DNA of 64,000 nucleotides from Planctomycetota bacterium (GTDB lineage: Bacteria > Planctomycetota > Planctomycetia > Planctomycetales > Planctomycetaceae): the NCBI GenBank assembly GCA_023417655.1, contig JAEZFD010000029.1, positions 1 through 64,000 on the forward strand, in the 5' to 3' direction. Below are positions 7,950 through 17,662 of the stretch, piece after piece. Positions within the stretch are counted from its first letter, which is position 1; each line of letters begins with the position of its first letter. Both the position numbers and the translations under genes were made by a program. The notes under the pieces were generated by a model. That model was not told where the DNA came from, ran no database searches, and was given only the letters and a program-made list of their open reading frames with translations.

Positions 7950-8881
7950 ATGCTGGCTTTCGCAACCGCACTATGCTGAACTCCATCCCCCGGCCGGAAC
8001 CGGTCGAAAGTTGTCAGCCCGCGAAAGATGCCCTGAAGATTTTCGAACTGTCCATGTTTTGATTGAATCTCCCACCGTCGTCCTACGCAAAGCGTCCGGC
8101 AACAGGATGGCGACGTCACCTTGCAGTGAGCGGCCCCTGTCGGCCTTGTGCCGTCGACGGAGCGTCGCCTGTCTCGAGCGACAGGACAGACGCTTCCGAG
8201 TCTGTAACTCAGGCTTCCGCGAGGCGATGCGCAGAACTCCATTCACCGAATCTGGCATCAGGCCAGTCAGCAGCGTCAGGACCCGGCAGAGCAGATCAGC
8301 GACGTGCATGATTCAGGATGGAACTGAACTCGTGAGGGGAGAAATCAAGACGCGACAGCAAGGAGCCTGACAGGAAAGCTACCGCTCCCTGTGAACTCCT
8401 GTCGCCACGTCACGGGCGGTGTTCCACAGCAAATCAGGCAGGCCGACACTTGAGCGCCGGAGGCTCTCAATTCCCGGGGAATGCCGATGCGTCGATGGAA
8501 CCAGTGAAAAACGACAGTTGCATCGATCGCCGCTTCAACAACTTCCTGATGAAGGAAGAGGTCAGTTTGCGGAAATCAACGGTGTCTGAAGTGGATCTCG
8601 TCGGGAGACATTTTCTCCTTCCCAATCCTAGCACAATTTCTCGTCCAGACAATTCCGCCGCGTTGCATTGTCTTATTCAGCAATGGCCTACGTCGGGAAT
8701 AAGGACGTTAGTGAGAGAAAGAGTTCGCTGTTTTCAACGCGAATTCGACACGATCCCGGAGCATAGGCACCCCAGTCACTTTGAGTCAGGAATTTGGACG
8801 TGATACGGGAGGCCAACGAAGGGCTTTGCGCTCAGTCTCCAGAGTGCGTTCCCAGCACTTTGTTTGTGCCGTGACACCTGC
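7950..8881. other. gene-free stretch upstream of rny with a long hairpin
   Basis: About 930 bases with no credible gene; the short frames here have arginine- and serine-rich nonsense composition. It must hold the rny promoter. An imperfect long hairpin lies at 8352-8405: GCGACAG plus AGGAG plus TGACAGG on the left pair with CCTGTGA, CTCCT and GTCGC on the right, with small bulges. There is no T-run, so it does not look like a terminator. A non-coding RNA or a structured 5' leader is possible but unproven. Confidence 0.5.
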
Positions 8882-10069
8882 TCAGAAAACGAGATAGGGC
8901 AGAATCGTCATCACCACAGAAGGCTGCTGGTAATAGTTGGGCCAATAGTGATGAGCTCCGACGGCACTGGTCACGTCGACATCACGAATCTTGGCTCCGT
9001 TGTACCCCAGTTTCTCATAATCCCGGGGGGTGACCCCTGCCCGGGCGATGGCTCGGTGCGCGAATGGTCGCGACAGCGGATAAAAGAATAACGCGCGATC
9101 TTCTTTGTTCTGAAGATTCAGCAAACACTCGAGGCGGTTCAAGGCACAGGAATAGGGCTGGCCAGGATTCAGCCAGTTGTGATCCAGAGCACCAGCGGCG
9201 AGAACCGCACGGAACCGGCGATTTGCCCCCATCGAATAAGGGAAACGATTTCCTTCGATTGTTCCGCCACCCGCCAGGTGCATCGTCGAGAGAATCAGGC
9301 GTCCCCCGTGACTATGACCGATAAGTGTCACCGGACAGGACTCAGGGATCTGCGTCAGCAGATATCCGAGATGAAATCCGTTGAAATCTGCCCTGCGACC
9401 GCGAACAGCCACATCAACGCTGACCAAATGGGTCCGGGGACCATCGCTGGGCCAGGTGAAAAAGATCATCTGCAGCGGGCCACCATACAAGGCACAGAGC
9501 CGTTGATAGAACGCATGGGATTCATGGCACTGACTTTCCCATTTCACAAAGCTGCCATGGACAAAAATACAAACAGGCAACTGCGGATTCAGGCTTGCCG
9601 TCAGTGCCGGCAGATTACTCGGGCTCATCTCCCCGGTGGGACAGCGATGGAAGACATTCAATCCCCAAGATCCGCGTGACGCTTCATGAATGGTCTGAAC
9701 AGCCTGTCGACTGCTGACGATCCAGTAGCCAGGTGAACCCGTCGGCATTTCCGGAACGGGGAGGATCGGACTTTCCAGCGGTTCCCCTGCCAGCATCAGC
9801 GGCAATGCCGGGATCTCGGATTCTGACTCGGGAGTCTTGGCTCCCTCGACTTGAGCCTGTGGAATCGGCGATGGAGCCAGAAGCGGAAGAGGCTCATCAG
9901 CAAGAACGGGCCAGGCAATCAGCGAGAAAAACAGAACTCGCCAGATCAGCCCCAACGACAGATGGAATGGCGCGGCCAACGACCTGCAAACGCCTGAGGT
10001 GCAGGCGTGTGTCGAAGTCCTGACGTCATCCGTACACCGGGCGGCCATGCGGCTGAGGGAAGTTTCCAT
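8882..10069 (-). CDS. exported or membrane-anchored alpha/beta hydrolase (DUF900-like)
   Basis: 395 residues. A hydrophobic segment near residues 38-57 (LSLGLIWRVLFFSLIAWPVLADE) is either a signal peptide starting from a later Met or an anchor; a proline-rich linker follows to about residue 112. The hydrolase core has HGSFVKWE as the oxyanion strand, and a nucleophile elbow GHSHGG with Ser253. A late His (AHHYW) could complete the triad. The layout resembles DUF900-type hydrolases found in planctomycetes, acting outside the cytoplasmic membrane. The ATG at 10069 may be too far upstream. Substrate unknown. Confidence 0.75.
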   Translation of the reverse strand: METSLSRMAARCTDDVRTSTHACTSGVCRSLAAPFHLSLGLIWRVLFFSLIAWPVLADEPLPLLAPSPIPQAQVEGAKTPESESEIPALPLMLAGEPLESPILPVPEMPTGSPGYWIVSSRQAVQTIHEASRGSWGLNVFHRCPTGEMSPSNLPALTASLNPQLPVCIFVHGSFVKWESQCHESHAFYQRLCALYGGPLQMIFFTWPSDGPRTHLVSVDVAVRGRRADFNGFHLGYLLTQIPESCPVTLIGHSHGGRLILSTMHLAGGGTIEGNRFPYSMGANRRFRAVLAAGALDHNWLNPGQPYSCALNRLECLLNLQNKEDRALFFYPLSRPFAHRAIARAGVTPRDYEKLGYNGAKIRDVDVTSAVGAHHYWPNYYQQPSVVMTILPYLVF

Positions 10070-10601
10070 GTTGATTCACGCCGGAAAAATGAAACGAGAG
10101 CAGTTTGCCGGAAGGTCTTTCGCAGGGGAGTTCCCATCCCCATAGAAAGGCTTCTGTGAAATTCAAAAAGCTCTGTGATGACATTGTTTCCATCCGTGGA
10201 ATCAGTGACTGCCCCGTGACAGACAACCTTCGCCGAAGCGGGATCAGTGAATTGAGCGACCGGAAGACTCACGACTTCGCAGGGAAAGCGGTACAACAAC
10301 AGCCGAAAACGGGCTGCCGTGATCGCGGCAATGTTCCCCGCTGCCTGTCGTCAGGCTTCACTCGATCTCACAAAATCATCTTTTGGCTGGACGGGCGACT
10401 CCTACGCCTGCCTTCAAATCGGAACATGGCTTTCTCCAGATGAGTTTGCTGGAACAGTTTCGGCAGATCCCGCCGAATCGGTCACAGCGTCAACACAATG
10501 CACCTGATGCAATAACCGTGCACATTGCACTGCACGCACACAAAATCGCGGTTATTCAGCCTGCAACAAAGAAACCGCAGACCCAAAAGCACTTGTAGAA
10601 T
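10070..10601. other. gene-free stretch with a small inverted repeat
   Basis: Lies between two minus-strand genes and presumably holds the promoter of the hydrolase gene. AATAACCG (10511-10518) and CGGTTATT (10549-10556) form an 8-base-pair inverted repeat around a stretch with repeated TGCAC; it may be a weak terminator or operator. I see no gene. Confidence 0.45.
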
Positions 10602-12779
10602 TTACATTCCGGGATCCGAAATCAGGGCTCCGCCGTTCCGTTTCAGATACTCCTCCCACCGATAGACCGTCGCCTTCCGCTCGGTTGCCGGGGCCATCGG
10701 GAGATAATCATGCGTCCGAGCTGTCAGTTTCGAAATGTAATGGAAAGCGAGCTCACGAATCGCGATCTCATCATCCTTCAGCCATTCGACTAGCTGAAGT
10801 GACGGGCCTGGACGTCGGGCGTCTTCTGCATTGAATCCCCAAAGGAGACGAATCAGGGGTTCCACTTTCTCGGTGGGGAAATTCCGGCCCAGCTCTTCAC
10901 GAATCGCTCCAGCAGAGCCTGGATTCTTCGCCAGTTCATTTCTCAAGGCGTAAATCGCAGCCAGGCGGGTCTCCTGATGGTCGTTCTTCAACGCCGGGAC
11001 AAGATCCTTCCAGTCTCCGATCAGCGCCAGCGTCTTCGCAGCCAGTTCAGACAAACCCGCGCGCCGGTCTTTCAACAACGGAACAATACTTGTCTCCACA
11101 GATTGCGCCGGGTTGAACTCCTTATGAAACAGTCTTCCAAACTGCCTCGCAGCTGGGGTTACGAACGGCCCTTCTGCAGTCGCCCAGTCCGGAACCGTCG
11201 GATCCACTTTGGTCACAAGCTGGCCAGTACCGGTCGACGGCCAGCGGGCATACCCGTGTCGTGGCCCATATTCAACGACGGGCCCTCCGGGTGTTCGAAC
11301 CGACACCTTCCCTTCAGCGACTACAACTCCCCCTTCAATGGTCACTTCGGCCATGTCTCCTGGCGGACCATTCGGGAGCAGCGGGTCGAGTTCAATTCCA
11401 ACACGAGTTCCGGGCTCCAACAGCGCTAAGGTCCAGTCACGCCCCAACACTCGCACGCGGACCGTCACCGGGGCCGTGGACTCGTAACTGCGAAACAACG
11501 TGATCTGCCCACAGTCCAATAGCAACCCGAAATCAACATCTGGCGTTCGACTTAAGCGCTGAATTCGGGTCTTTCCGTACATCGTCAGCGTCAGCGAATC
11601 CCCGATCCGATAGGAATTCCGGAACGGGCTCGGAGATGCAAGAGTTGCATTATTTTCAACCGGCAGCTCGCGCCCGCTGACAGCCCACCCCGGATCAGCC
11701 ACATGAGGCTGTAGAATAAGTTCATCCCCTGCGAGATAGGTCATGACCAACTCAGGCGGCACCGGCTGAACAAGTGGTTCTACAGGAACGACGACTGTTC
11801 CTGGTGGCATCGGAACAGGGGCATTCGGCAACGGCTGTGTTCCGGGAGTTGCCCCTGGAACGGGAGCAACAACTGGCGGGCTCACCGGAGCGACTGCAAC
11901 TGGCATCGCCGGCTTTTCTTCAGCGACTGGAGGAGTCGTCTCCACAGGCTTCGGAGTCTCAGGAGAGACTGAGGCTGACGGCGACTCATCAGATTTGGCA
12001 ACAGTGGCTGGAACAGTGCCCGGGACAGGGATCGGCGCTGCGGCGGGGACAGCGGTGGGCACAGCAGTGGGCACAGGATTCGAATTCACATTGCCATCCG
12101 CAGGGGCAGCGGTGTCCCCGGCAGGCAATGCTTCTTCAATAGTCGTCTCTTCGGAATTCAACCTCGCGAGAGCCGCTTCAGGGCGATCCCAAAGCCTGTG
12201 GTCATTCACAACCAGTAAAATCCACCCCAGTGTCACCACCAGAATTAAAGCGGCCGCCCCATAGCTTTTCGCGTAAGACCTGCGGGTGAGATAGGCCGGC
12301 AGTCCTGTCTCCATGAAATCAGCATCGGCGACACTGACCCCTTCGGACATTGCCTGCGAAGGAGGAAGGGGCGCGGCCTCGCTCCCGCTGACACTGGTAT
12401 TTCCGAGGGCATACATCCGCTCTCGGATTTCATCTGAAACGTCAATTGGCTGCCCCAGCACCAGCGTGAGAATCTTGTGACAGCCCGCCACCTCAGCCAG
12501 ATGAATATCTGACTTCTGACAGAGTCTCTCGAGTTCAACAACTTCATTCGGACTGAGCAGGTTCTCAAGGTAGTCGGAAACAATGTTCGGATCAGGACCT
12601 GAGCCCGGACCTGTCAGCTCAGGGGCTCCGATCCGCCGACGGCGCAGAACGTCCTGAATTCGCGAAACGAGCGCTGAGGCCTCTTTTCCTTCCGCGATCT
12701 TTTCGCCGATTTCTCGGGCCTGCGCCGGTTCAAGAACATCATCGATGTAAGCGAGAATTGTCCGCAGTGTCAGACGCAT
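10602..12779 (-). CDS. membrane-bound anti-sigma-like regulator with FecR-like and HEAT-like regions
   Basis: 725 residues. The first ~125 residues (LTLRTILAYIDDVLEP, later DPNIVSDYLENLL and HLAEVAGCHKILTLVLG) match a segment I know from many large planctomycete proteins linked to ECF sigma factors. A single membrane helix follows at about residues 171-192 (AALILVVTLGWILLVV), then a Pro/Ala/Val-rich linker (roughly 225-365), a beta-rich FecR-like region, and a C-terminal HEAT-like helical stretch (AAKTLALIGDWKDLVPALK and repeats). The second Met, at 12779, fits the family start; a longer frame to 12833 adds 18 residues. No sigma factor gene is adjacent. It may sense something outside the membrane; this is inference. 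Confidence 0.75.
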   Translation of the reverse strand: MRLTLRTILAYIDDVLEPAQAREIGEKIAEGKEASALVSRIQDVLRRRRIGAPELTGPGSGPDPNIVSDYLENLLSPNEVVELERLCQKSDIHLAEVAGCHKILTLVLGQPIDVSDEIRERMYALGNTSVSGSEAAPLPPSQAMSEGVSVADADFMETGLPAYLTRRSYAKSYGAAALILVVTLGWILLVVNDHRLWDRPEAALARLNSEETTIEEALPAGDTAAPADGNVNSNPVPTAVPTAVPAAAPIPVPGTVPATVAKSDESPSASVSPETPKPVETTPPVAEEKPAMPVAVAPVSPPVVAPVPGATPGTQPLPNAPVPMPPGTVVVPVEPLVQPVPPELVMTYLAGDELILQPHVADPGWAVSGRELPVENNATLASPSPFRNSYRIGDSLTLTMYGKTRIQRLSRTPDVDFGLLLDCGQITLFRSYESTAPVTVRVRVLGRDWTLALLEPGTRVGIELDPLLPNGPPGDMAEVTIEGGVVVAEGKVSVRTPGGPVVEYGPRHGYARWPSTGTGQLVTKVDPTVPDWATAEGPFVTPAARQFGRLFHKEFNPAQSVETSIVPLLKDRRAGLSELAAKTLALIGDWKDLVPALKNDHQETRLAAIYALRNELAKNPGSAGAIREELGRNFPTEKVEPLIRLLWGFNAEDARRPGPSLQLVEWLKDDEIAIRELAFHYISKLTARTHDYLPMAPATERKATVYRWEEYLKRNGGALISDPGM

Positions 12780-13280
12780 GATTCGAATTCCGTCAACCTG
12801 AGCAAACTTCTCAAGGCAAACCCAACGAGCCAATCAGCAGCATCGTCAAAATCCAACCTCAAAAGTGGCGGGATGTATTCCCGGCCATCAAGAGAGTGTG
12901 GGCGAGCGTCGAGTTTCGTAGGGAATTTTTGGAATTAGCGAAAAATTTCCTCAAATTAATTATCCAGACCAGCTACATCCTCGATCGAATCAACGAATGA
13001 CCGGGAACACCGCAAAACTTCTAAAGATTCGCAACACAACTTTTACGGCGCAGATTTCTTGTACGCAGTTCAACTGTTCTATGTGTGTTCAAATTTGCGA
13101 CGCAGTGATTTCATCCACTCGAACCCGTTTTGACGGTGGGGATTTTGCAGCTCTGCATCCATCGAATGAAATGCGAATGCCGATCAGAGAAGCAATTGCA
13201 GTTTTGAAAGGAACCTGAGTCCGGACCGGAGCGCCTGATTCTTCTCCGATCATTCAGCCACGCAGAGAGCGAGCGATGTC
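12780..13280. other. divergent promoter region
   Basis: About 500 bases between the regulator (minus) and the GGDEF protein (plus). AT-rich around 12920-13010, as expected for promoters. I see no gene, hairpin terminator or clear operator. Confidence 0.4.
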
Positions 13281-15311
13281 ATGCTGTTGTTACTCCCTCC
13301 CGACGGCGGCAGCTGGATCGCATTCAGTCTGGGCGTGGGCGTCACCGCTGTTGGCGCCTGGCTGCTCAACCGCAGAGCGCATTCACAACGAGGACTCTCC
13401 GCTGGCTCCGAACTTCTGCTTTACTTTGAGAACGCATTTCGCGAATCCCCCGATGGCGTCCTCATCTGTGACAACAAGGGTGTGATCACGTCTGCCAATG
13501 ACGCCTTTCTGAAACTGACCGGCGAAAACCAAAGCAGCCTGATTCAGTCCAAACTGCGAGACCTCCCCTGGAACTGGGCAGATCAACAAAAGCCTGGAAC
13601 GTACTCGGATCCGATCCCTTGGGTTGAGGCGATCCGCAACGGCAAAGATCGTTGCGGTCGCATTCTGGGACTCAAACAGCAAAGTGAATCGACGCTGCTG
13701 TTGCGAGCGGTCCCGATTCAGCTGGAAGGGGAACCGCCCCGTGGGGCTCTGTGCCTTCTGCAGGATGTGACCCGCCTGCAGAAAAAGGAACTTGAGACGC
13801 AGGCACTCCTGAAAACCATTCGCGACTCGTCCCTGCAGATTCGTCAACAGAATGCAGAGATCGATGAACTCCTCATTCGCGACCCGATGACAGGCTGCCT
13901 GAATCGTCGTGCAGGTCTTGAGGCACTGGAACGCCTTTGGGAGTCGGCCCAGAAGCATGACGATCCTCTGGCATGTGCCATTATTAACATTGATCACTTC
14001 CGCGTGATTAATGAATCCTGTGGCCGAATCGCCGCCCAAAAGGTTCTCAGGGAAGTGGCTTACTGCCTGCGGGAGAATTGCCGCTCATCTGATGTGCTGT
14101 TCCGTTCAGGTGGCGAAGAATTTCTCTATTTGATGCCGCAGACAACTCTGACGGATGCCACGTATCTGGCGGAGCGGATGCGGCAATCCGTCGTCCGTCT
14201 GCAGTCATGTGATACTGCGGTCACCGTCAGCGTGGGAGTTGCCACCTCAGATGCAGGCCAACGCTATCCTCAGGATCTGGTTGATCTGGCCGAAAGACAT
14301 CTGCGAATCGCCAAGGACCGCGGCCGCAATCAGGTGATCAACGATCAATCATCTCCGGACGCCGCCTCACTCGTTCCGCTCGCTCCTGCAGAATCGTCGA
14401 CGCCGGTCTCAACGATCATCCCTTTTCCCGCAGTGTCGGCCTTAATGTCCGCTCTGGCTTATCGCGATCCCGCCACAGCCGCCCACAGCCGCCGCGTCGC
14501 TGACCTGAGCGTCGCCATCGGACACCGTTTAATGTCGTTGCGCAGCAGCTACCTTTTGGAAATGGCGTCCTTGCTGCATGACATCGGGAAAATTGGCGTT
14601 CCTGACTCGCTTCTGCACAAGCAGACAAAATTGTCCGCAGAAGAACATTCCGAGATTCAGGCTTACCGCCGCATGGGAGTCGAGATCGTCAGGTCTGCTT
14701 TCGGATCGTCCGAGCTCACTTCAATCCTCGAGAATTACGGCATCCCCTTTGAGGTGAACCAGCAACAAGGAGAGACCATCCCGCTGGGAGCGAGAATTCT
14801 GGCCGTCTCCGATGCATATGACTCAATGGTTTCGGCTCAGACGTACCGGCAACCACTATCCCGAGAGGAAGCAATCGAGGAACTGAAACGTTGCGCAGGA
14901 ACTCAGTTTGACCCTGAGATCGTGGCACAGTTGATCGAAGTTCTAAAATCAGGCGCTGAAGAAGCTCCGCAGTTCCTTGAAGTCGACAGGGAGGTCGCAT
15001 TCGCGCTGGGAATGCACCTGGAATGCCTGGTCGACGCACTGGATCGTCAGGATTTCGAGTCGCTCCGCATTACCGCCCACCGACTGGCTCAAACATCCAG
15101 GCAGAGCACGATGAACGAGATCACGGATCGCGCCGATGAGCTCGTACGAATGGCATCCGGAGAGAGCGATCAGCTCGGCATTCTGCAGAAAGCAAACGCC
15201 CTGATGAACTGTTGCCGGGCAGCACAGTCGGCCAGCCTGATGATCGAAACCGCTCGATTCCAGAGTCATGACTCAACGGAAGAAAAGAGTCGGCTGACAG
15301 AGTCGAAGTAA
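13281..15311 (+). CDS. PAS-GGDEF-HD(GYP-like)-HPt signalling protein
   Basis: 676 residues. An N-terminal hydrophobic segment (SWIAFSLGVGVTAVGAWLL) may anchor it. A PAS domain covers about 45-165 (GVLICDNKGVITSANDAFLKLTG), then a GGDEF domain (195-350) with active-site GGEEF at 277-281 and an intact I-site RSSD at 268-271, so diguanylate cyclase activity and product inhibition are plausible. Next is an HD domain with SLLHDIGKIG (His433-Asp434) but without the HHE and GYP motifs of true HD-GYP phosphodiesterases: ILENYGIPFE stands in that place. The last ~110 residues look like an HPt domain, with AHRLAQ (His600) as the candidate phosphorylation site. It probably makes cyclic di-GMP. A terminator follows. 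Confidence 0.85.
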   Translation: MLLLLPPDGGSWIAFSLGVGVTAVGAWLLNRRAHSQRGLSAGSELLLYFENAFRESPDGVLICDNKGVITSANDAFLKLTGENQSSLIQSKLRDLPWNWADQQKPGTYSDPIPWVEAIRNGKDRCGRILGLKQQSESTLLLRAVPIQLEGEPPRGALCLLQDVTRLQKKELETQALLKTIRDSSLQIRQQNAEIDELLIRDPMTGCLNRRAGLEALERLWESAQKHDDPLACAIINIDHFRVINESCGRIAAQKVLREVAYCLRENCRSSDVLFRSGGEEFLYLMPQTTLTDATYLAERMRQSVVRLQSCDTAVTVSVGVATSDAGQRYPQDLVDLAERHLRIAKDRGRNQVINDQSSPDAASLVPLAPAESSTPVSTIIPFPAVSALMSALAYRDPATAAHSRRVADLSVAIGHRLMSLRSSYLLEMASLLHDIGKIGVPDSLLHKQTKLSAEEHSEIQAYRRMGVEIVRSAFGSSELTSILENYGIPFEVNQQQGETIPLGARILAVSDAYDSMVSAQTYRQPLSREEAIEELKRCAGTQFDPEIVAQLIEVLKSGAEEAPQFLEVDREVAFALGMHLECLVDALDRQDFESLRITAHRLAQTSRQSTMNEITDRADELVRMASGESDQLGILQKANALMNCCRAAQSASLMIETARFQSHDSTEEKSRLTESK

Positions 15312-15338
15312 ATCCCGGAACAGCCAGCGCACGCAAAA

Positions 15339-15375
15339 AGACGCTCCTTCATAAATCAAAGGAGCGTCTCAAATT
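15339..15375. terminator. bidirectional intrinsic terminator
   Basis: An 11-base-pair perfect stem (15339-15349 with 15359-15369), a 9-base loop, AAAA before and AAATT after. It lies between the converging GGDEF and rplU genes and can serve both. Confidence 0.85.
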
Positions 15376-15413
15376 AAATTTTCGCACCATGCAGTGAGAT
15401 CACTGCAGCGAGA

Positions 15414-15767
15414 TTACTCGGCGGCTTTAGCGGCCACGACTTCGAGATTCGGCACGTTGATCGCCGTAATCTTGACGCCGGTGTATTTCTGGCGGTGACC
15501 TGTGTGGCGGCGAGAGTTCTTACGACGGCGGAACTTCTGCACTTCCAGCTTCGGGCCTTTGACGACCGACTCAACGACCTGTGCTTCCACAACGGCACCG
15601 GACAACGTCGGCAGGCCGATCTGGCTGGCACCGCCGCCGTTTGCCAGCAAAACATTGCTGAACGTAATCGTGGAGCCGACTTCGGCACCGTCACGGTAAT
15701 CAATCGTCAGCAGTTGCCCTGGCTCCACGCGGAGTTGATGGCCGCTTTCTTCGATGATGGCGAACAT
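15414..15767 (-). CDS. rplU: 50S ribosomal protein L21
   Basis: 117 residues. It opens with MFAIIEESGHQLRVEPGQ, the standard L21 start, and contains the RRRKNSRRHTGHRQ basic loop and the ITAI strand near the end. L21 binds 23S rRNA in the large subunit. Usually rpmA (L27) follows immediately; here a terminator follows instead, so rplU is on its own. An Ala/Val-rich tail of about 12 residues is an extension seen in related bacteria. Confidence 0.96.
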   Translation of the reverse strand: MFAIIEESGHQLRVEPGQLLTIDYRDGAEVGSTITFSNVLLANGGGASQIGLPTLSGAVVEAQVVESVVKGPKLEVQKFRRRKNSRRHTGHRQKYTGVKITAINVPNLEVVAAKAAE

Positions 15768-16348
15768 GATTCAATCACTCGCAAAATAACTAGTATTGCG
15801 TCAGTTGTTTCTCAGGGTGAGTCTCACCCGGCGAAATCTCAAGCGGAACGCACCGTTCCCGTTGCAGAAGTCCGTTGTCGTCGGTCACTTCGACCGCACC
15901 GACTCACGGGTCGCCTGAACTCAAGCCCTTCACCTCGCCGACTTTGTGGCACTGACACCGGGTGAAATCACACCGGCGGCGGCCTGATGGCGAATCGAAC
16001 AGGATAGAAAGTCGGCGGAGAAATTGCGAGACCGTGAGACCGGAAAATTTTCCCGATCCTCTCCGGCACAATCCGCCGACCGCGAACAGGGGAATTGCAC
16101 CATCCTGCCTGTTCCTCACAGGAATCCAGTTTGACACGACCCCCTTGCCTGATAAAACAGGTAAAGTAGCATCGGCAATCCCTGCCGGAATGAGTTCGGA
16201 ACAGTCACAGGGAAACAACGCCATCCGGGGGGCCCGACACAGAGAGAACCTTCTTATTAAAGGAGTTTTCACTGCAGCATCCCGGAGAGATCACTGTCAG
16301 GACGGCACTTTAAGTCTCTGCTTTCTTGAGAAGGAAAGTCAATTCATC
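15768..16348. other. divergent promoter region of rplU and the cysteine-rich protein
   Basis: About 580 bases. The last ~20 bases contain a strong GAGAAGGAAAG ribosome site for the gene at 16349. The stretch can be read as an open frame continuous with that gene from 15962, but the composition and the internal ribosome site argue against it being coding. No other feature seen. Confidence 0.5.
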
Positions 16349-17440
16349 ATGCAGGTTCCGTTCCGTCGAGTGTTCAGCGTTGCCGGAGTGTTGACGACAT
16401 TACTAGGGCTCTCATTGACGCCCAGTTCCAGCGAAGCTGGTTTCCCTTGGCATCAACATCATGGGAGACGTGGCCTTGCATATGGTGCATATGCGCCTGC
16501 CTATCCGATGTCCGTTGGATATGCTCCGGCTTATTCCACCTTCTACGGCCCAGACATCACAGTGAGCGCCGGTTATGGAGCCTGCGATCCGTGCGGTGTC
16601 CCCGCGTGCGATCCTTGCGGAGCCTGCTCGCCATGTGGAGTCGCTGGGTGCGACCCTTGCGGTGGTTGCTCAAACTGTGTCAGTGGAAATTGCGTCGGTG
16701 GGAATTGCGCCGGCGGAAATTGTGGATCAGGCTACACCCCTTCCACGAATCAAGCACCGGTTCCGGATTCAACGCCGACACAGCAGCAACAACAGCAGTC
16801 GAATCCACCTTCCCCGAATCCTCCCGCCGCCAATCCACCTACTTATAACAACGATCCGCCGCCAGACGATTTCCGCCGTGTTCCTAATCGGAACAATAAC
16901 AATGAGGCCCGGCCGCAGCTGCCAAACAACCCCATGCCAAACGATTCGTTCACACCACGAACGAATCCTCCCAGCGGATTTGAGGACACTAACCGCTCCA
17001 CCGTTCCGAGTGGATCAGGTTCGACAATCCCGACCAATCCCAACACTGGCACGAACCCACAGGTCCCCAGCTCACTTCCGCCTGCCAATCCAGGAGGAAA
17101 CGCACCGGGCTTTGACGGTCGTGGAAATGCTCTGAAGCCATCCGGCGAAGCTCGTGAACCTGCTCCAATGGAACCGGCCACTCCGGCGACCCCTGTGTCC
17201 CCGGCCACCCCGGCGACAACGATTCCTGACGCGGACACTCCAGAGCCACTTCCATTTAACCCAGGCGCCAGCATGCGGCCGATCCCAATTGAAACACCAG
17301 TTGACCTGGTGGTCCATCTGCAGATTCGTCGGCAGCGTGTCATTGTTAACCCGACAGCAGTGACCCATTCCGTCGCCCGATTACCTGTTGCTCCCGCTCA
17401 GGTCGTCACCTCAGGTTCAGAGGTGCTGGCAAAGAAGTAA
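16349..17440 (+). CDS. exported cysteine- and proline-rich protein
   Basis: 363 residues from an ATG with a strong ribosome site (GAGAAGGAAAG, about 10 bases upstream). A signal peptide ends near residue 30 (LGLSLTPSSSEA). A His/Tyr/Gly-rich stretch follows, then 13 cysteines between residues 79 and 125 in CDPCG, CSPCG and GGNC repeats, then a long Pro/Asn/Ser-rich low-complexity part to about residue 315 and a short structured tail. Exported proteins with cysteine clusters of this style are common in planctomycetes and may form disulfide-linked surface material. No enzymatic motif seen; function unknown. Confidence 0.75.
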   Translation: MQVPFRRVFSVAGVLTTLLGLSLTPSSSEAGFPWHQHHGRRGLAYGAYAPAYPMSVGYAPAYSTFYGPDITVSAGYGACDPCGVPACDPCGACSPCGVAGCDPCGGCSNCVSGNCVGGNCAGGNCGSGYTPSTNQAPVPDSTPTQQQQQQSNPPSPNPPAANPPTYNNDPPPDDFRRVPNRNNNNEARPQLPNNPMPNDSFTPRTNPPSGFEDTNRSTVPSGSGSTIPTNPNTGTNPQVPSSLPPANPGGNAPGFDGRGNALKPSGEAREPAPMEPATPATPVSPATPATTIPDADTPEPLPFNPGASMRPIPIETPVDLVVHLQIRRQRVIVNPTAVTHSVARLPVAPAQVVTSGSEVLAKK

Positions 17441-17468
17441 GTATTCCTTCGGAGTACGTATACACATT

Positions 17469-17512
17469 GAAAACACCCATGCAGCGAGAACTGCATGGGT
17501 GTTTTCGTTTCG
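17469..17512 (+). terminator. intrinsic terminator
   Basis: A 16-base-pair perfect stem (17469-17484 with 17491-17506) around a 6-base loop, with GTTTTCGTTT at the end. It closes the cysteine-rich protein gene, 28 bases after its stop. Confidence 0.9.
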
Positions 17513-17662
17513 AGAAACTCCATTCAATTTGTCACGAGACACGAAGGAATGTGACAGCGAAACTGTGAAATCACGAAGTTACGGAATAAACTGTGACTGA
17601 TCTGTCCGTGAATTTTGAATCAGCCGCAATCACACTTCAGGCCTGAACCGGGAGAAGGCGGA

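Noticed and set aside
6750..7979. 409-residue open frame on the plus strand opposite rny
   Set aside because: Shadow of rny: the coiled-coil codons of rny leave an open antisense frame; no ribosome site and no family pattern.
8011..8370. 119-residue plus-strand frame upstream of rny
   Set aside because: Arg/Ser-rich nonsense composition and no ribosome site; likely chance.
10511..10556. Inverted repeat considered as CRISPR or riboswitch element
   Set aside because: Only two arms, no array and no match to a known riboswitch core; recorded only as a small inverted repeat.
12997..13218. 73-residue frame in the divergent region before the GGDEF gene
   Set aside because: No ribosome site; lies in the promoter region.
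15962..16348. Upstream extension of the cysteine-rich protein
   Set aside because: Composition is arginine-rich and irregular, and a strong ribosome site and signal peptide start at 16349.
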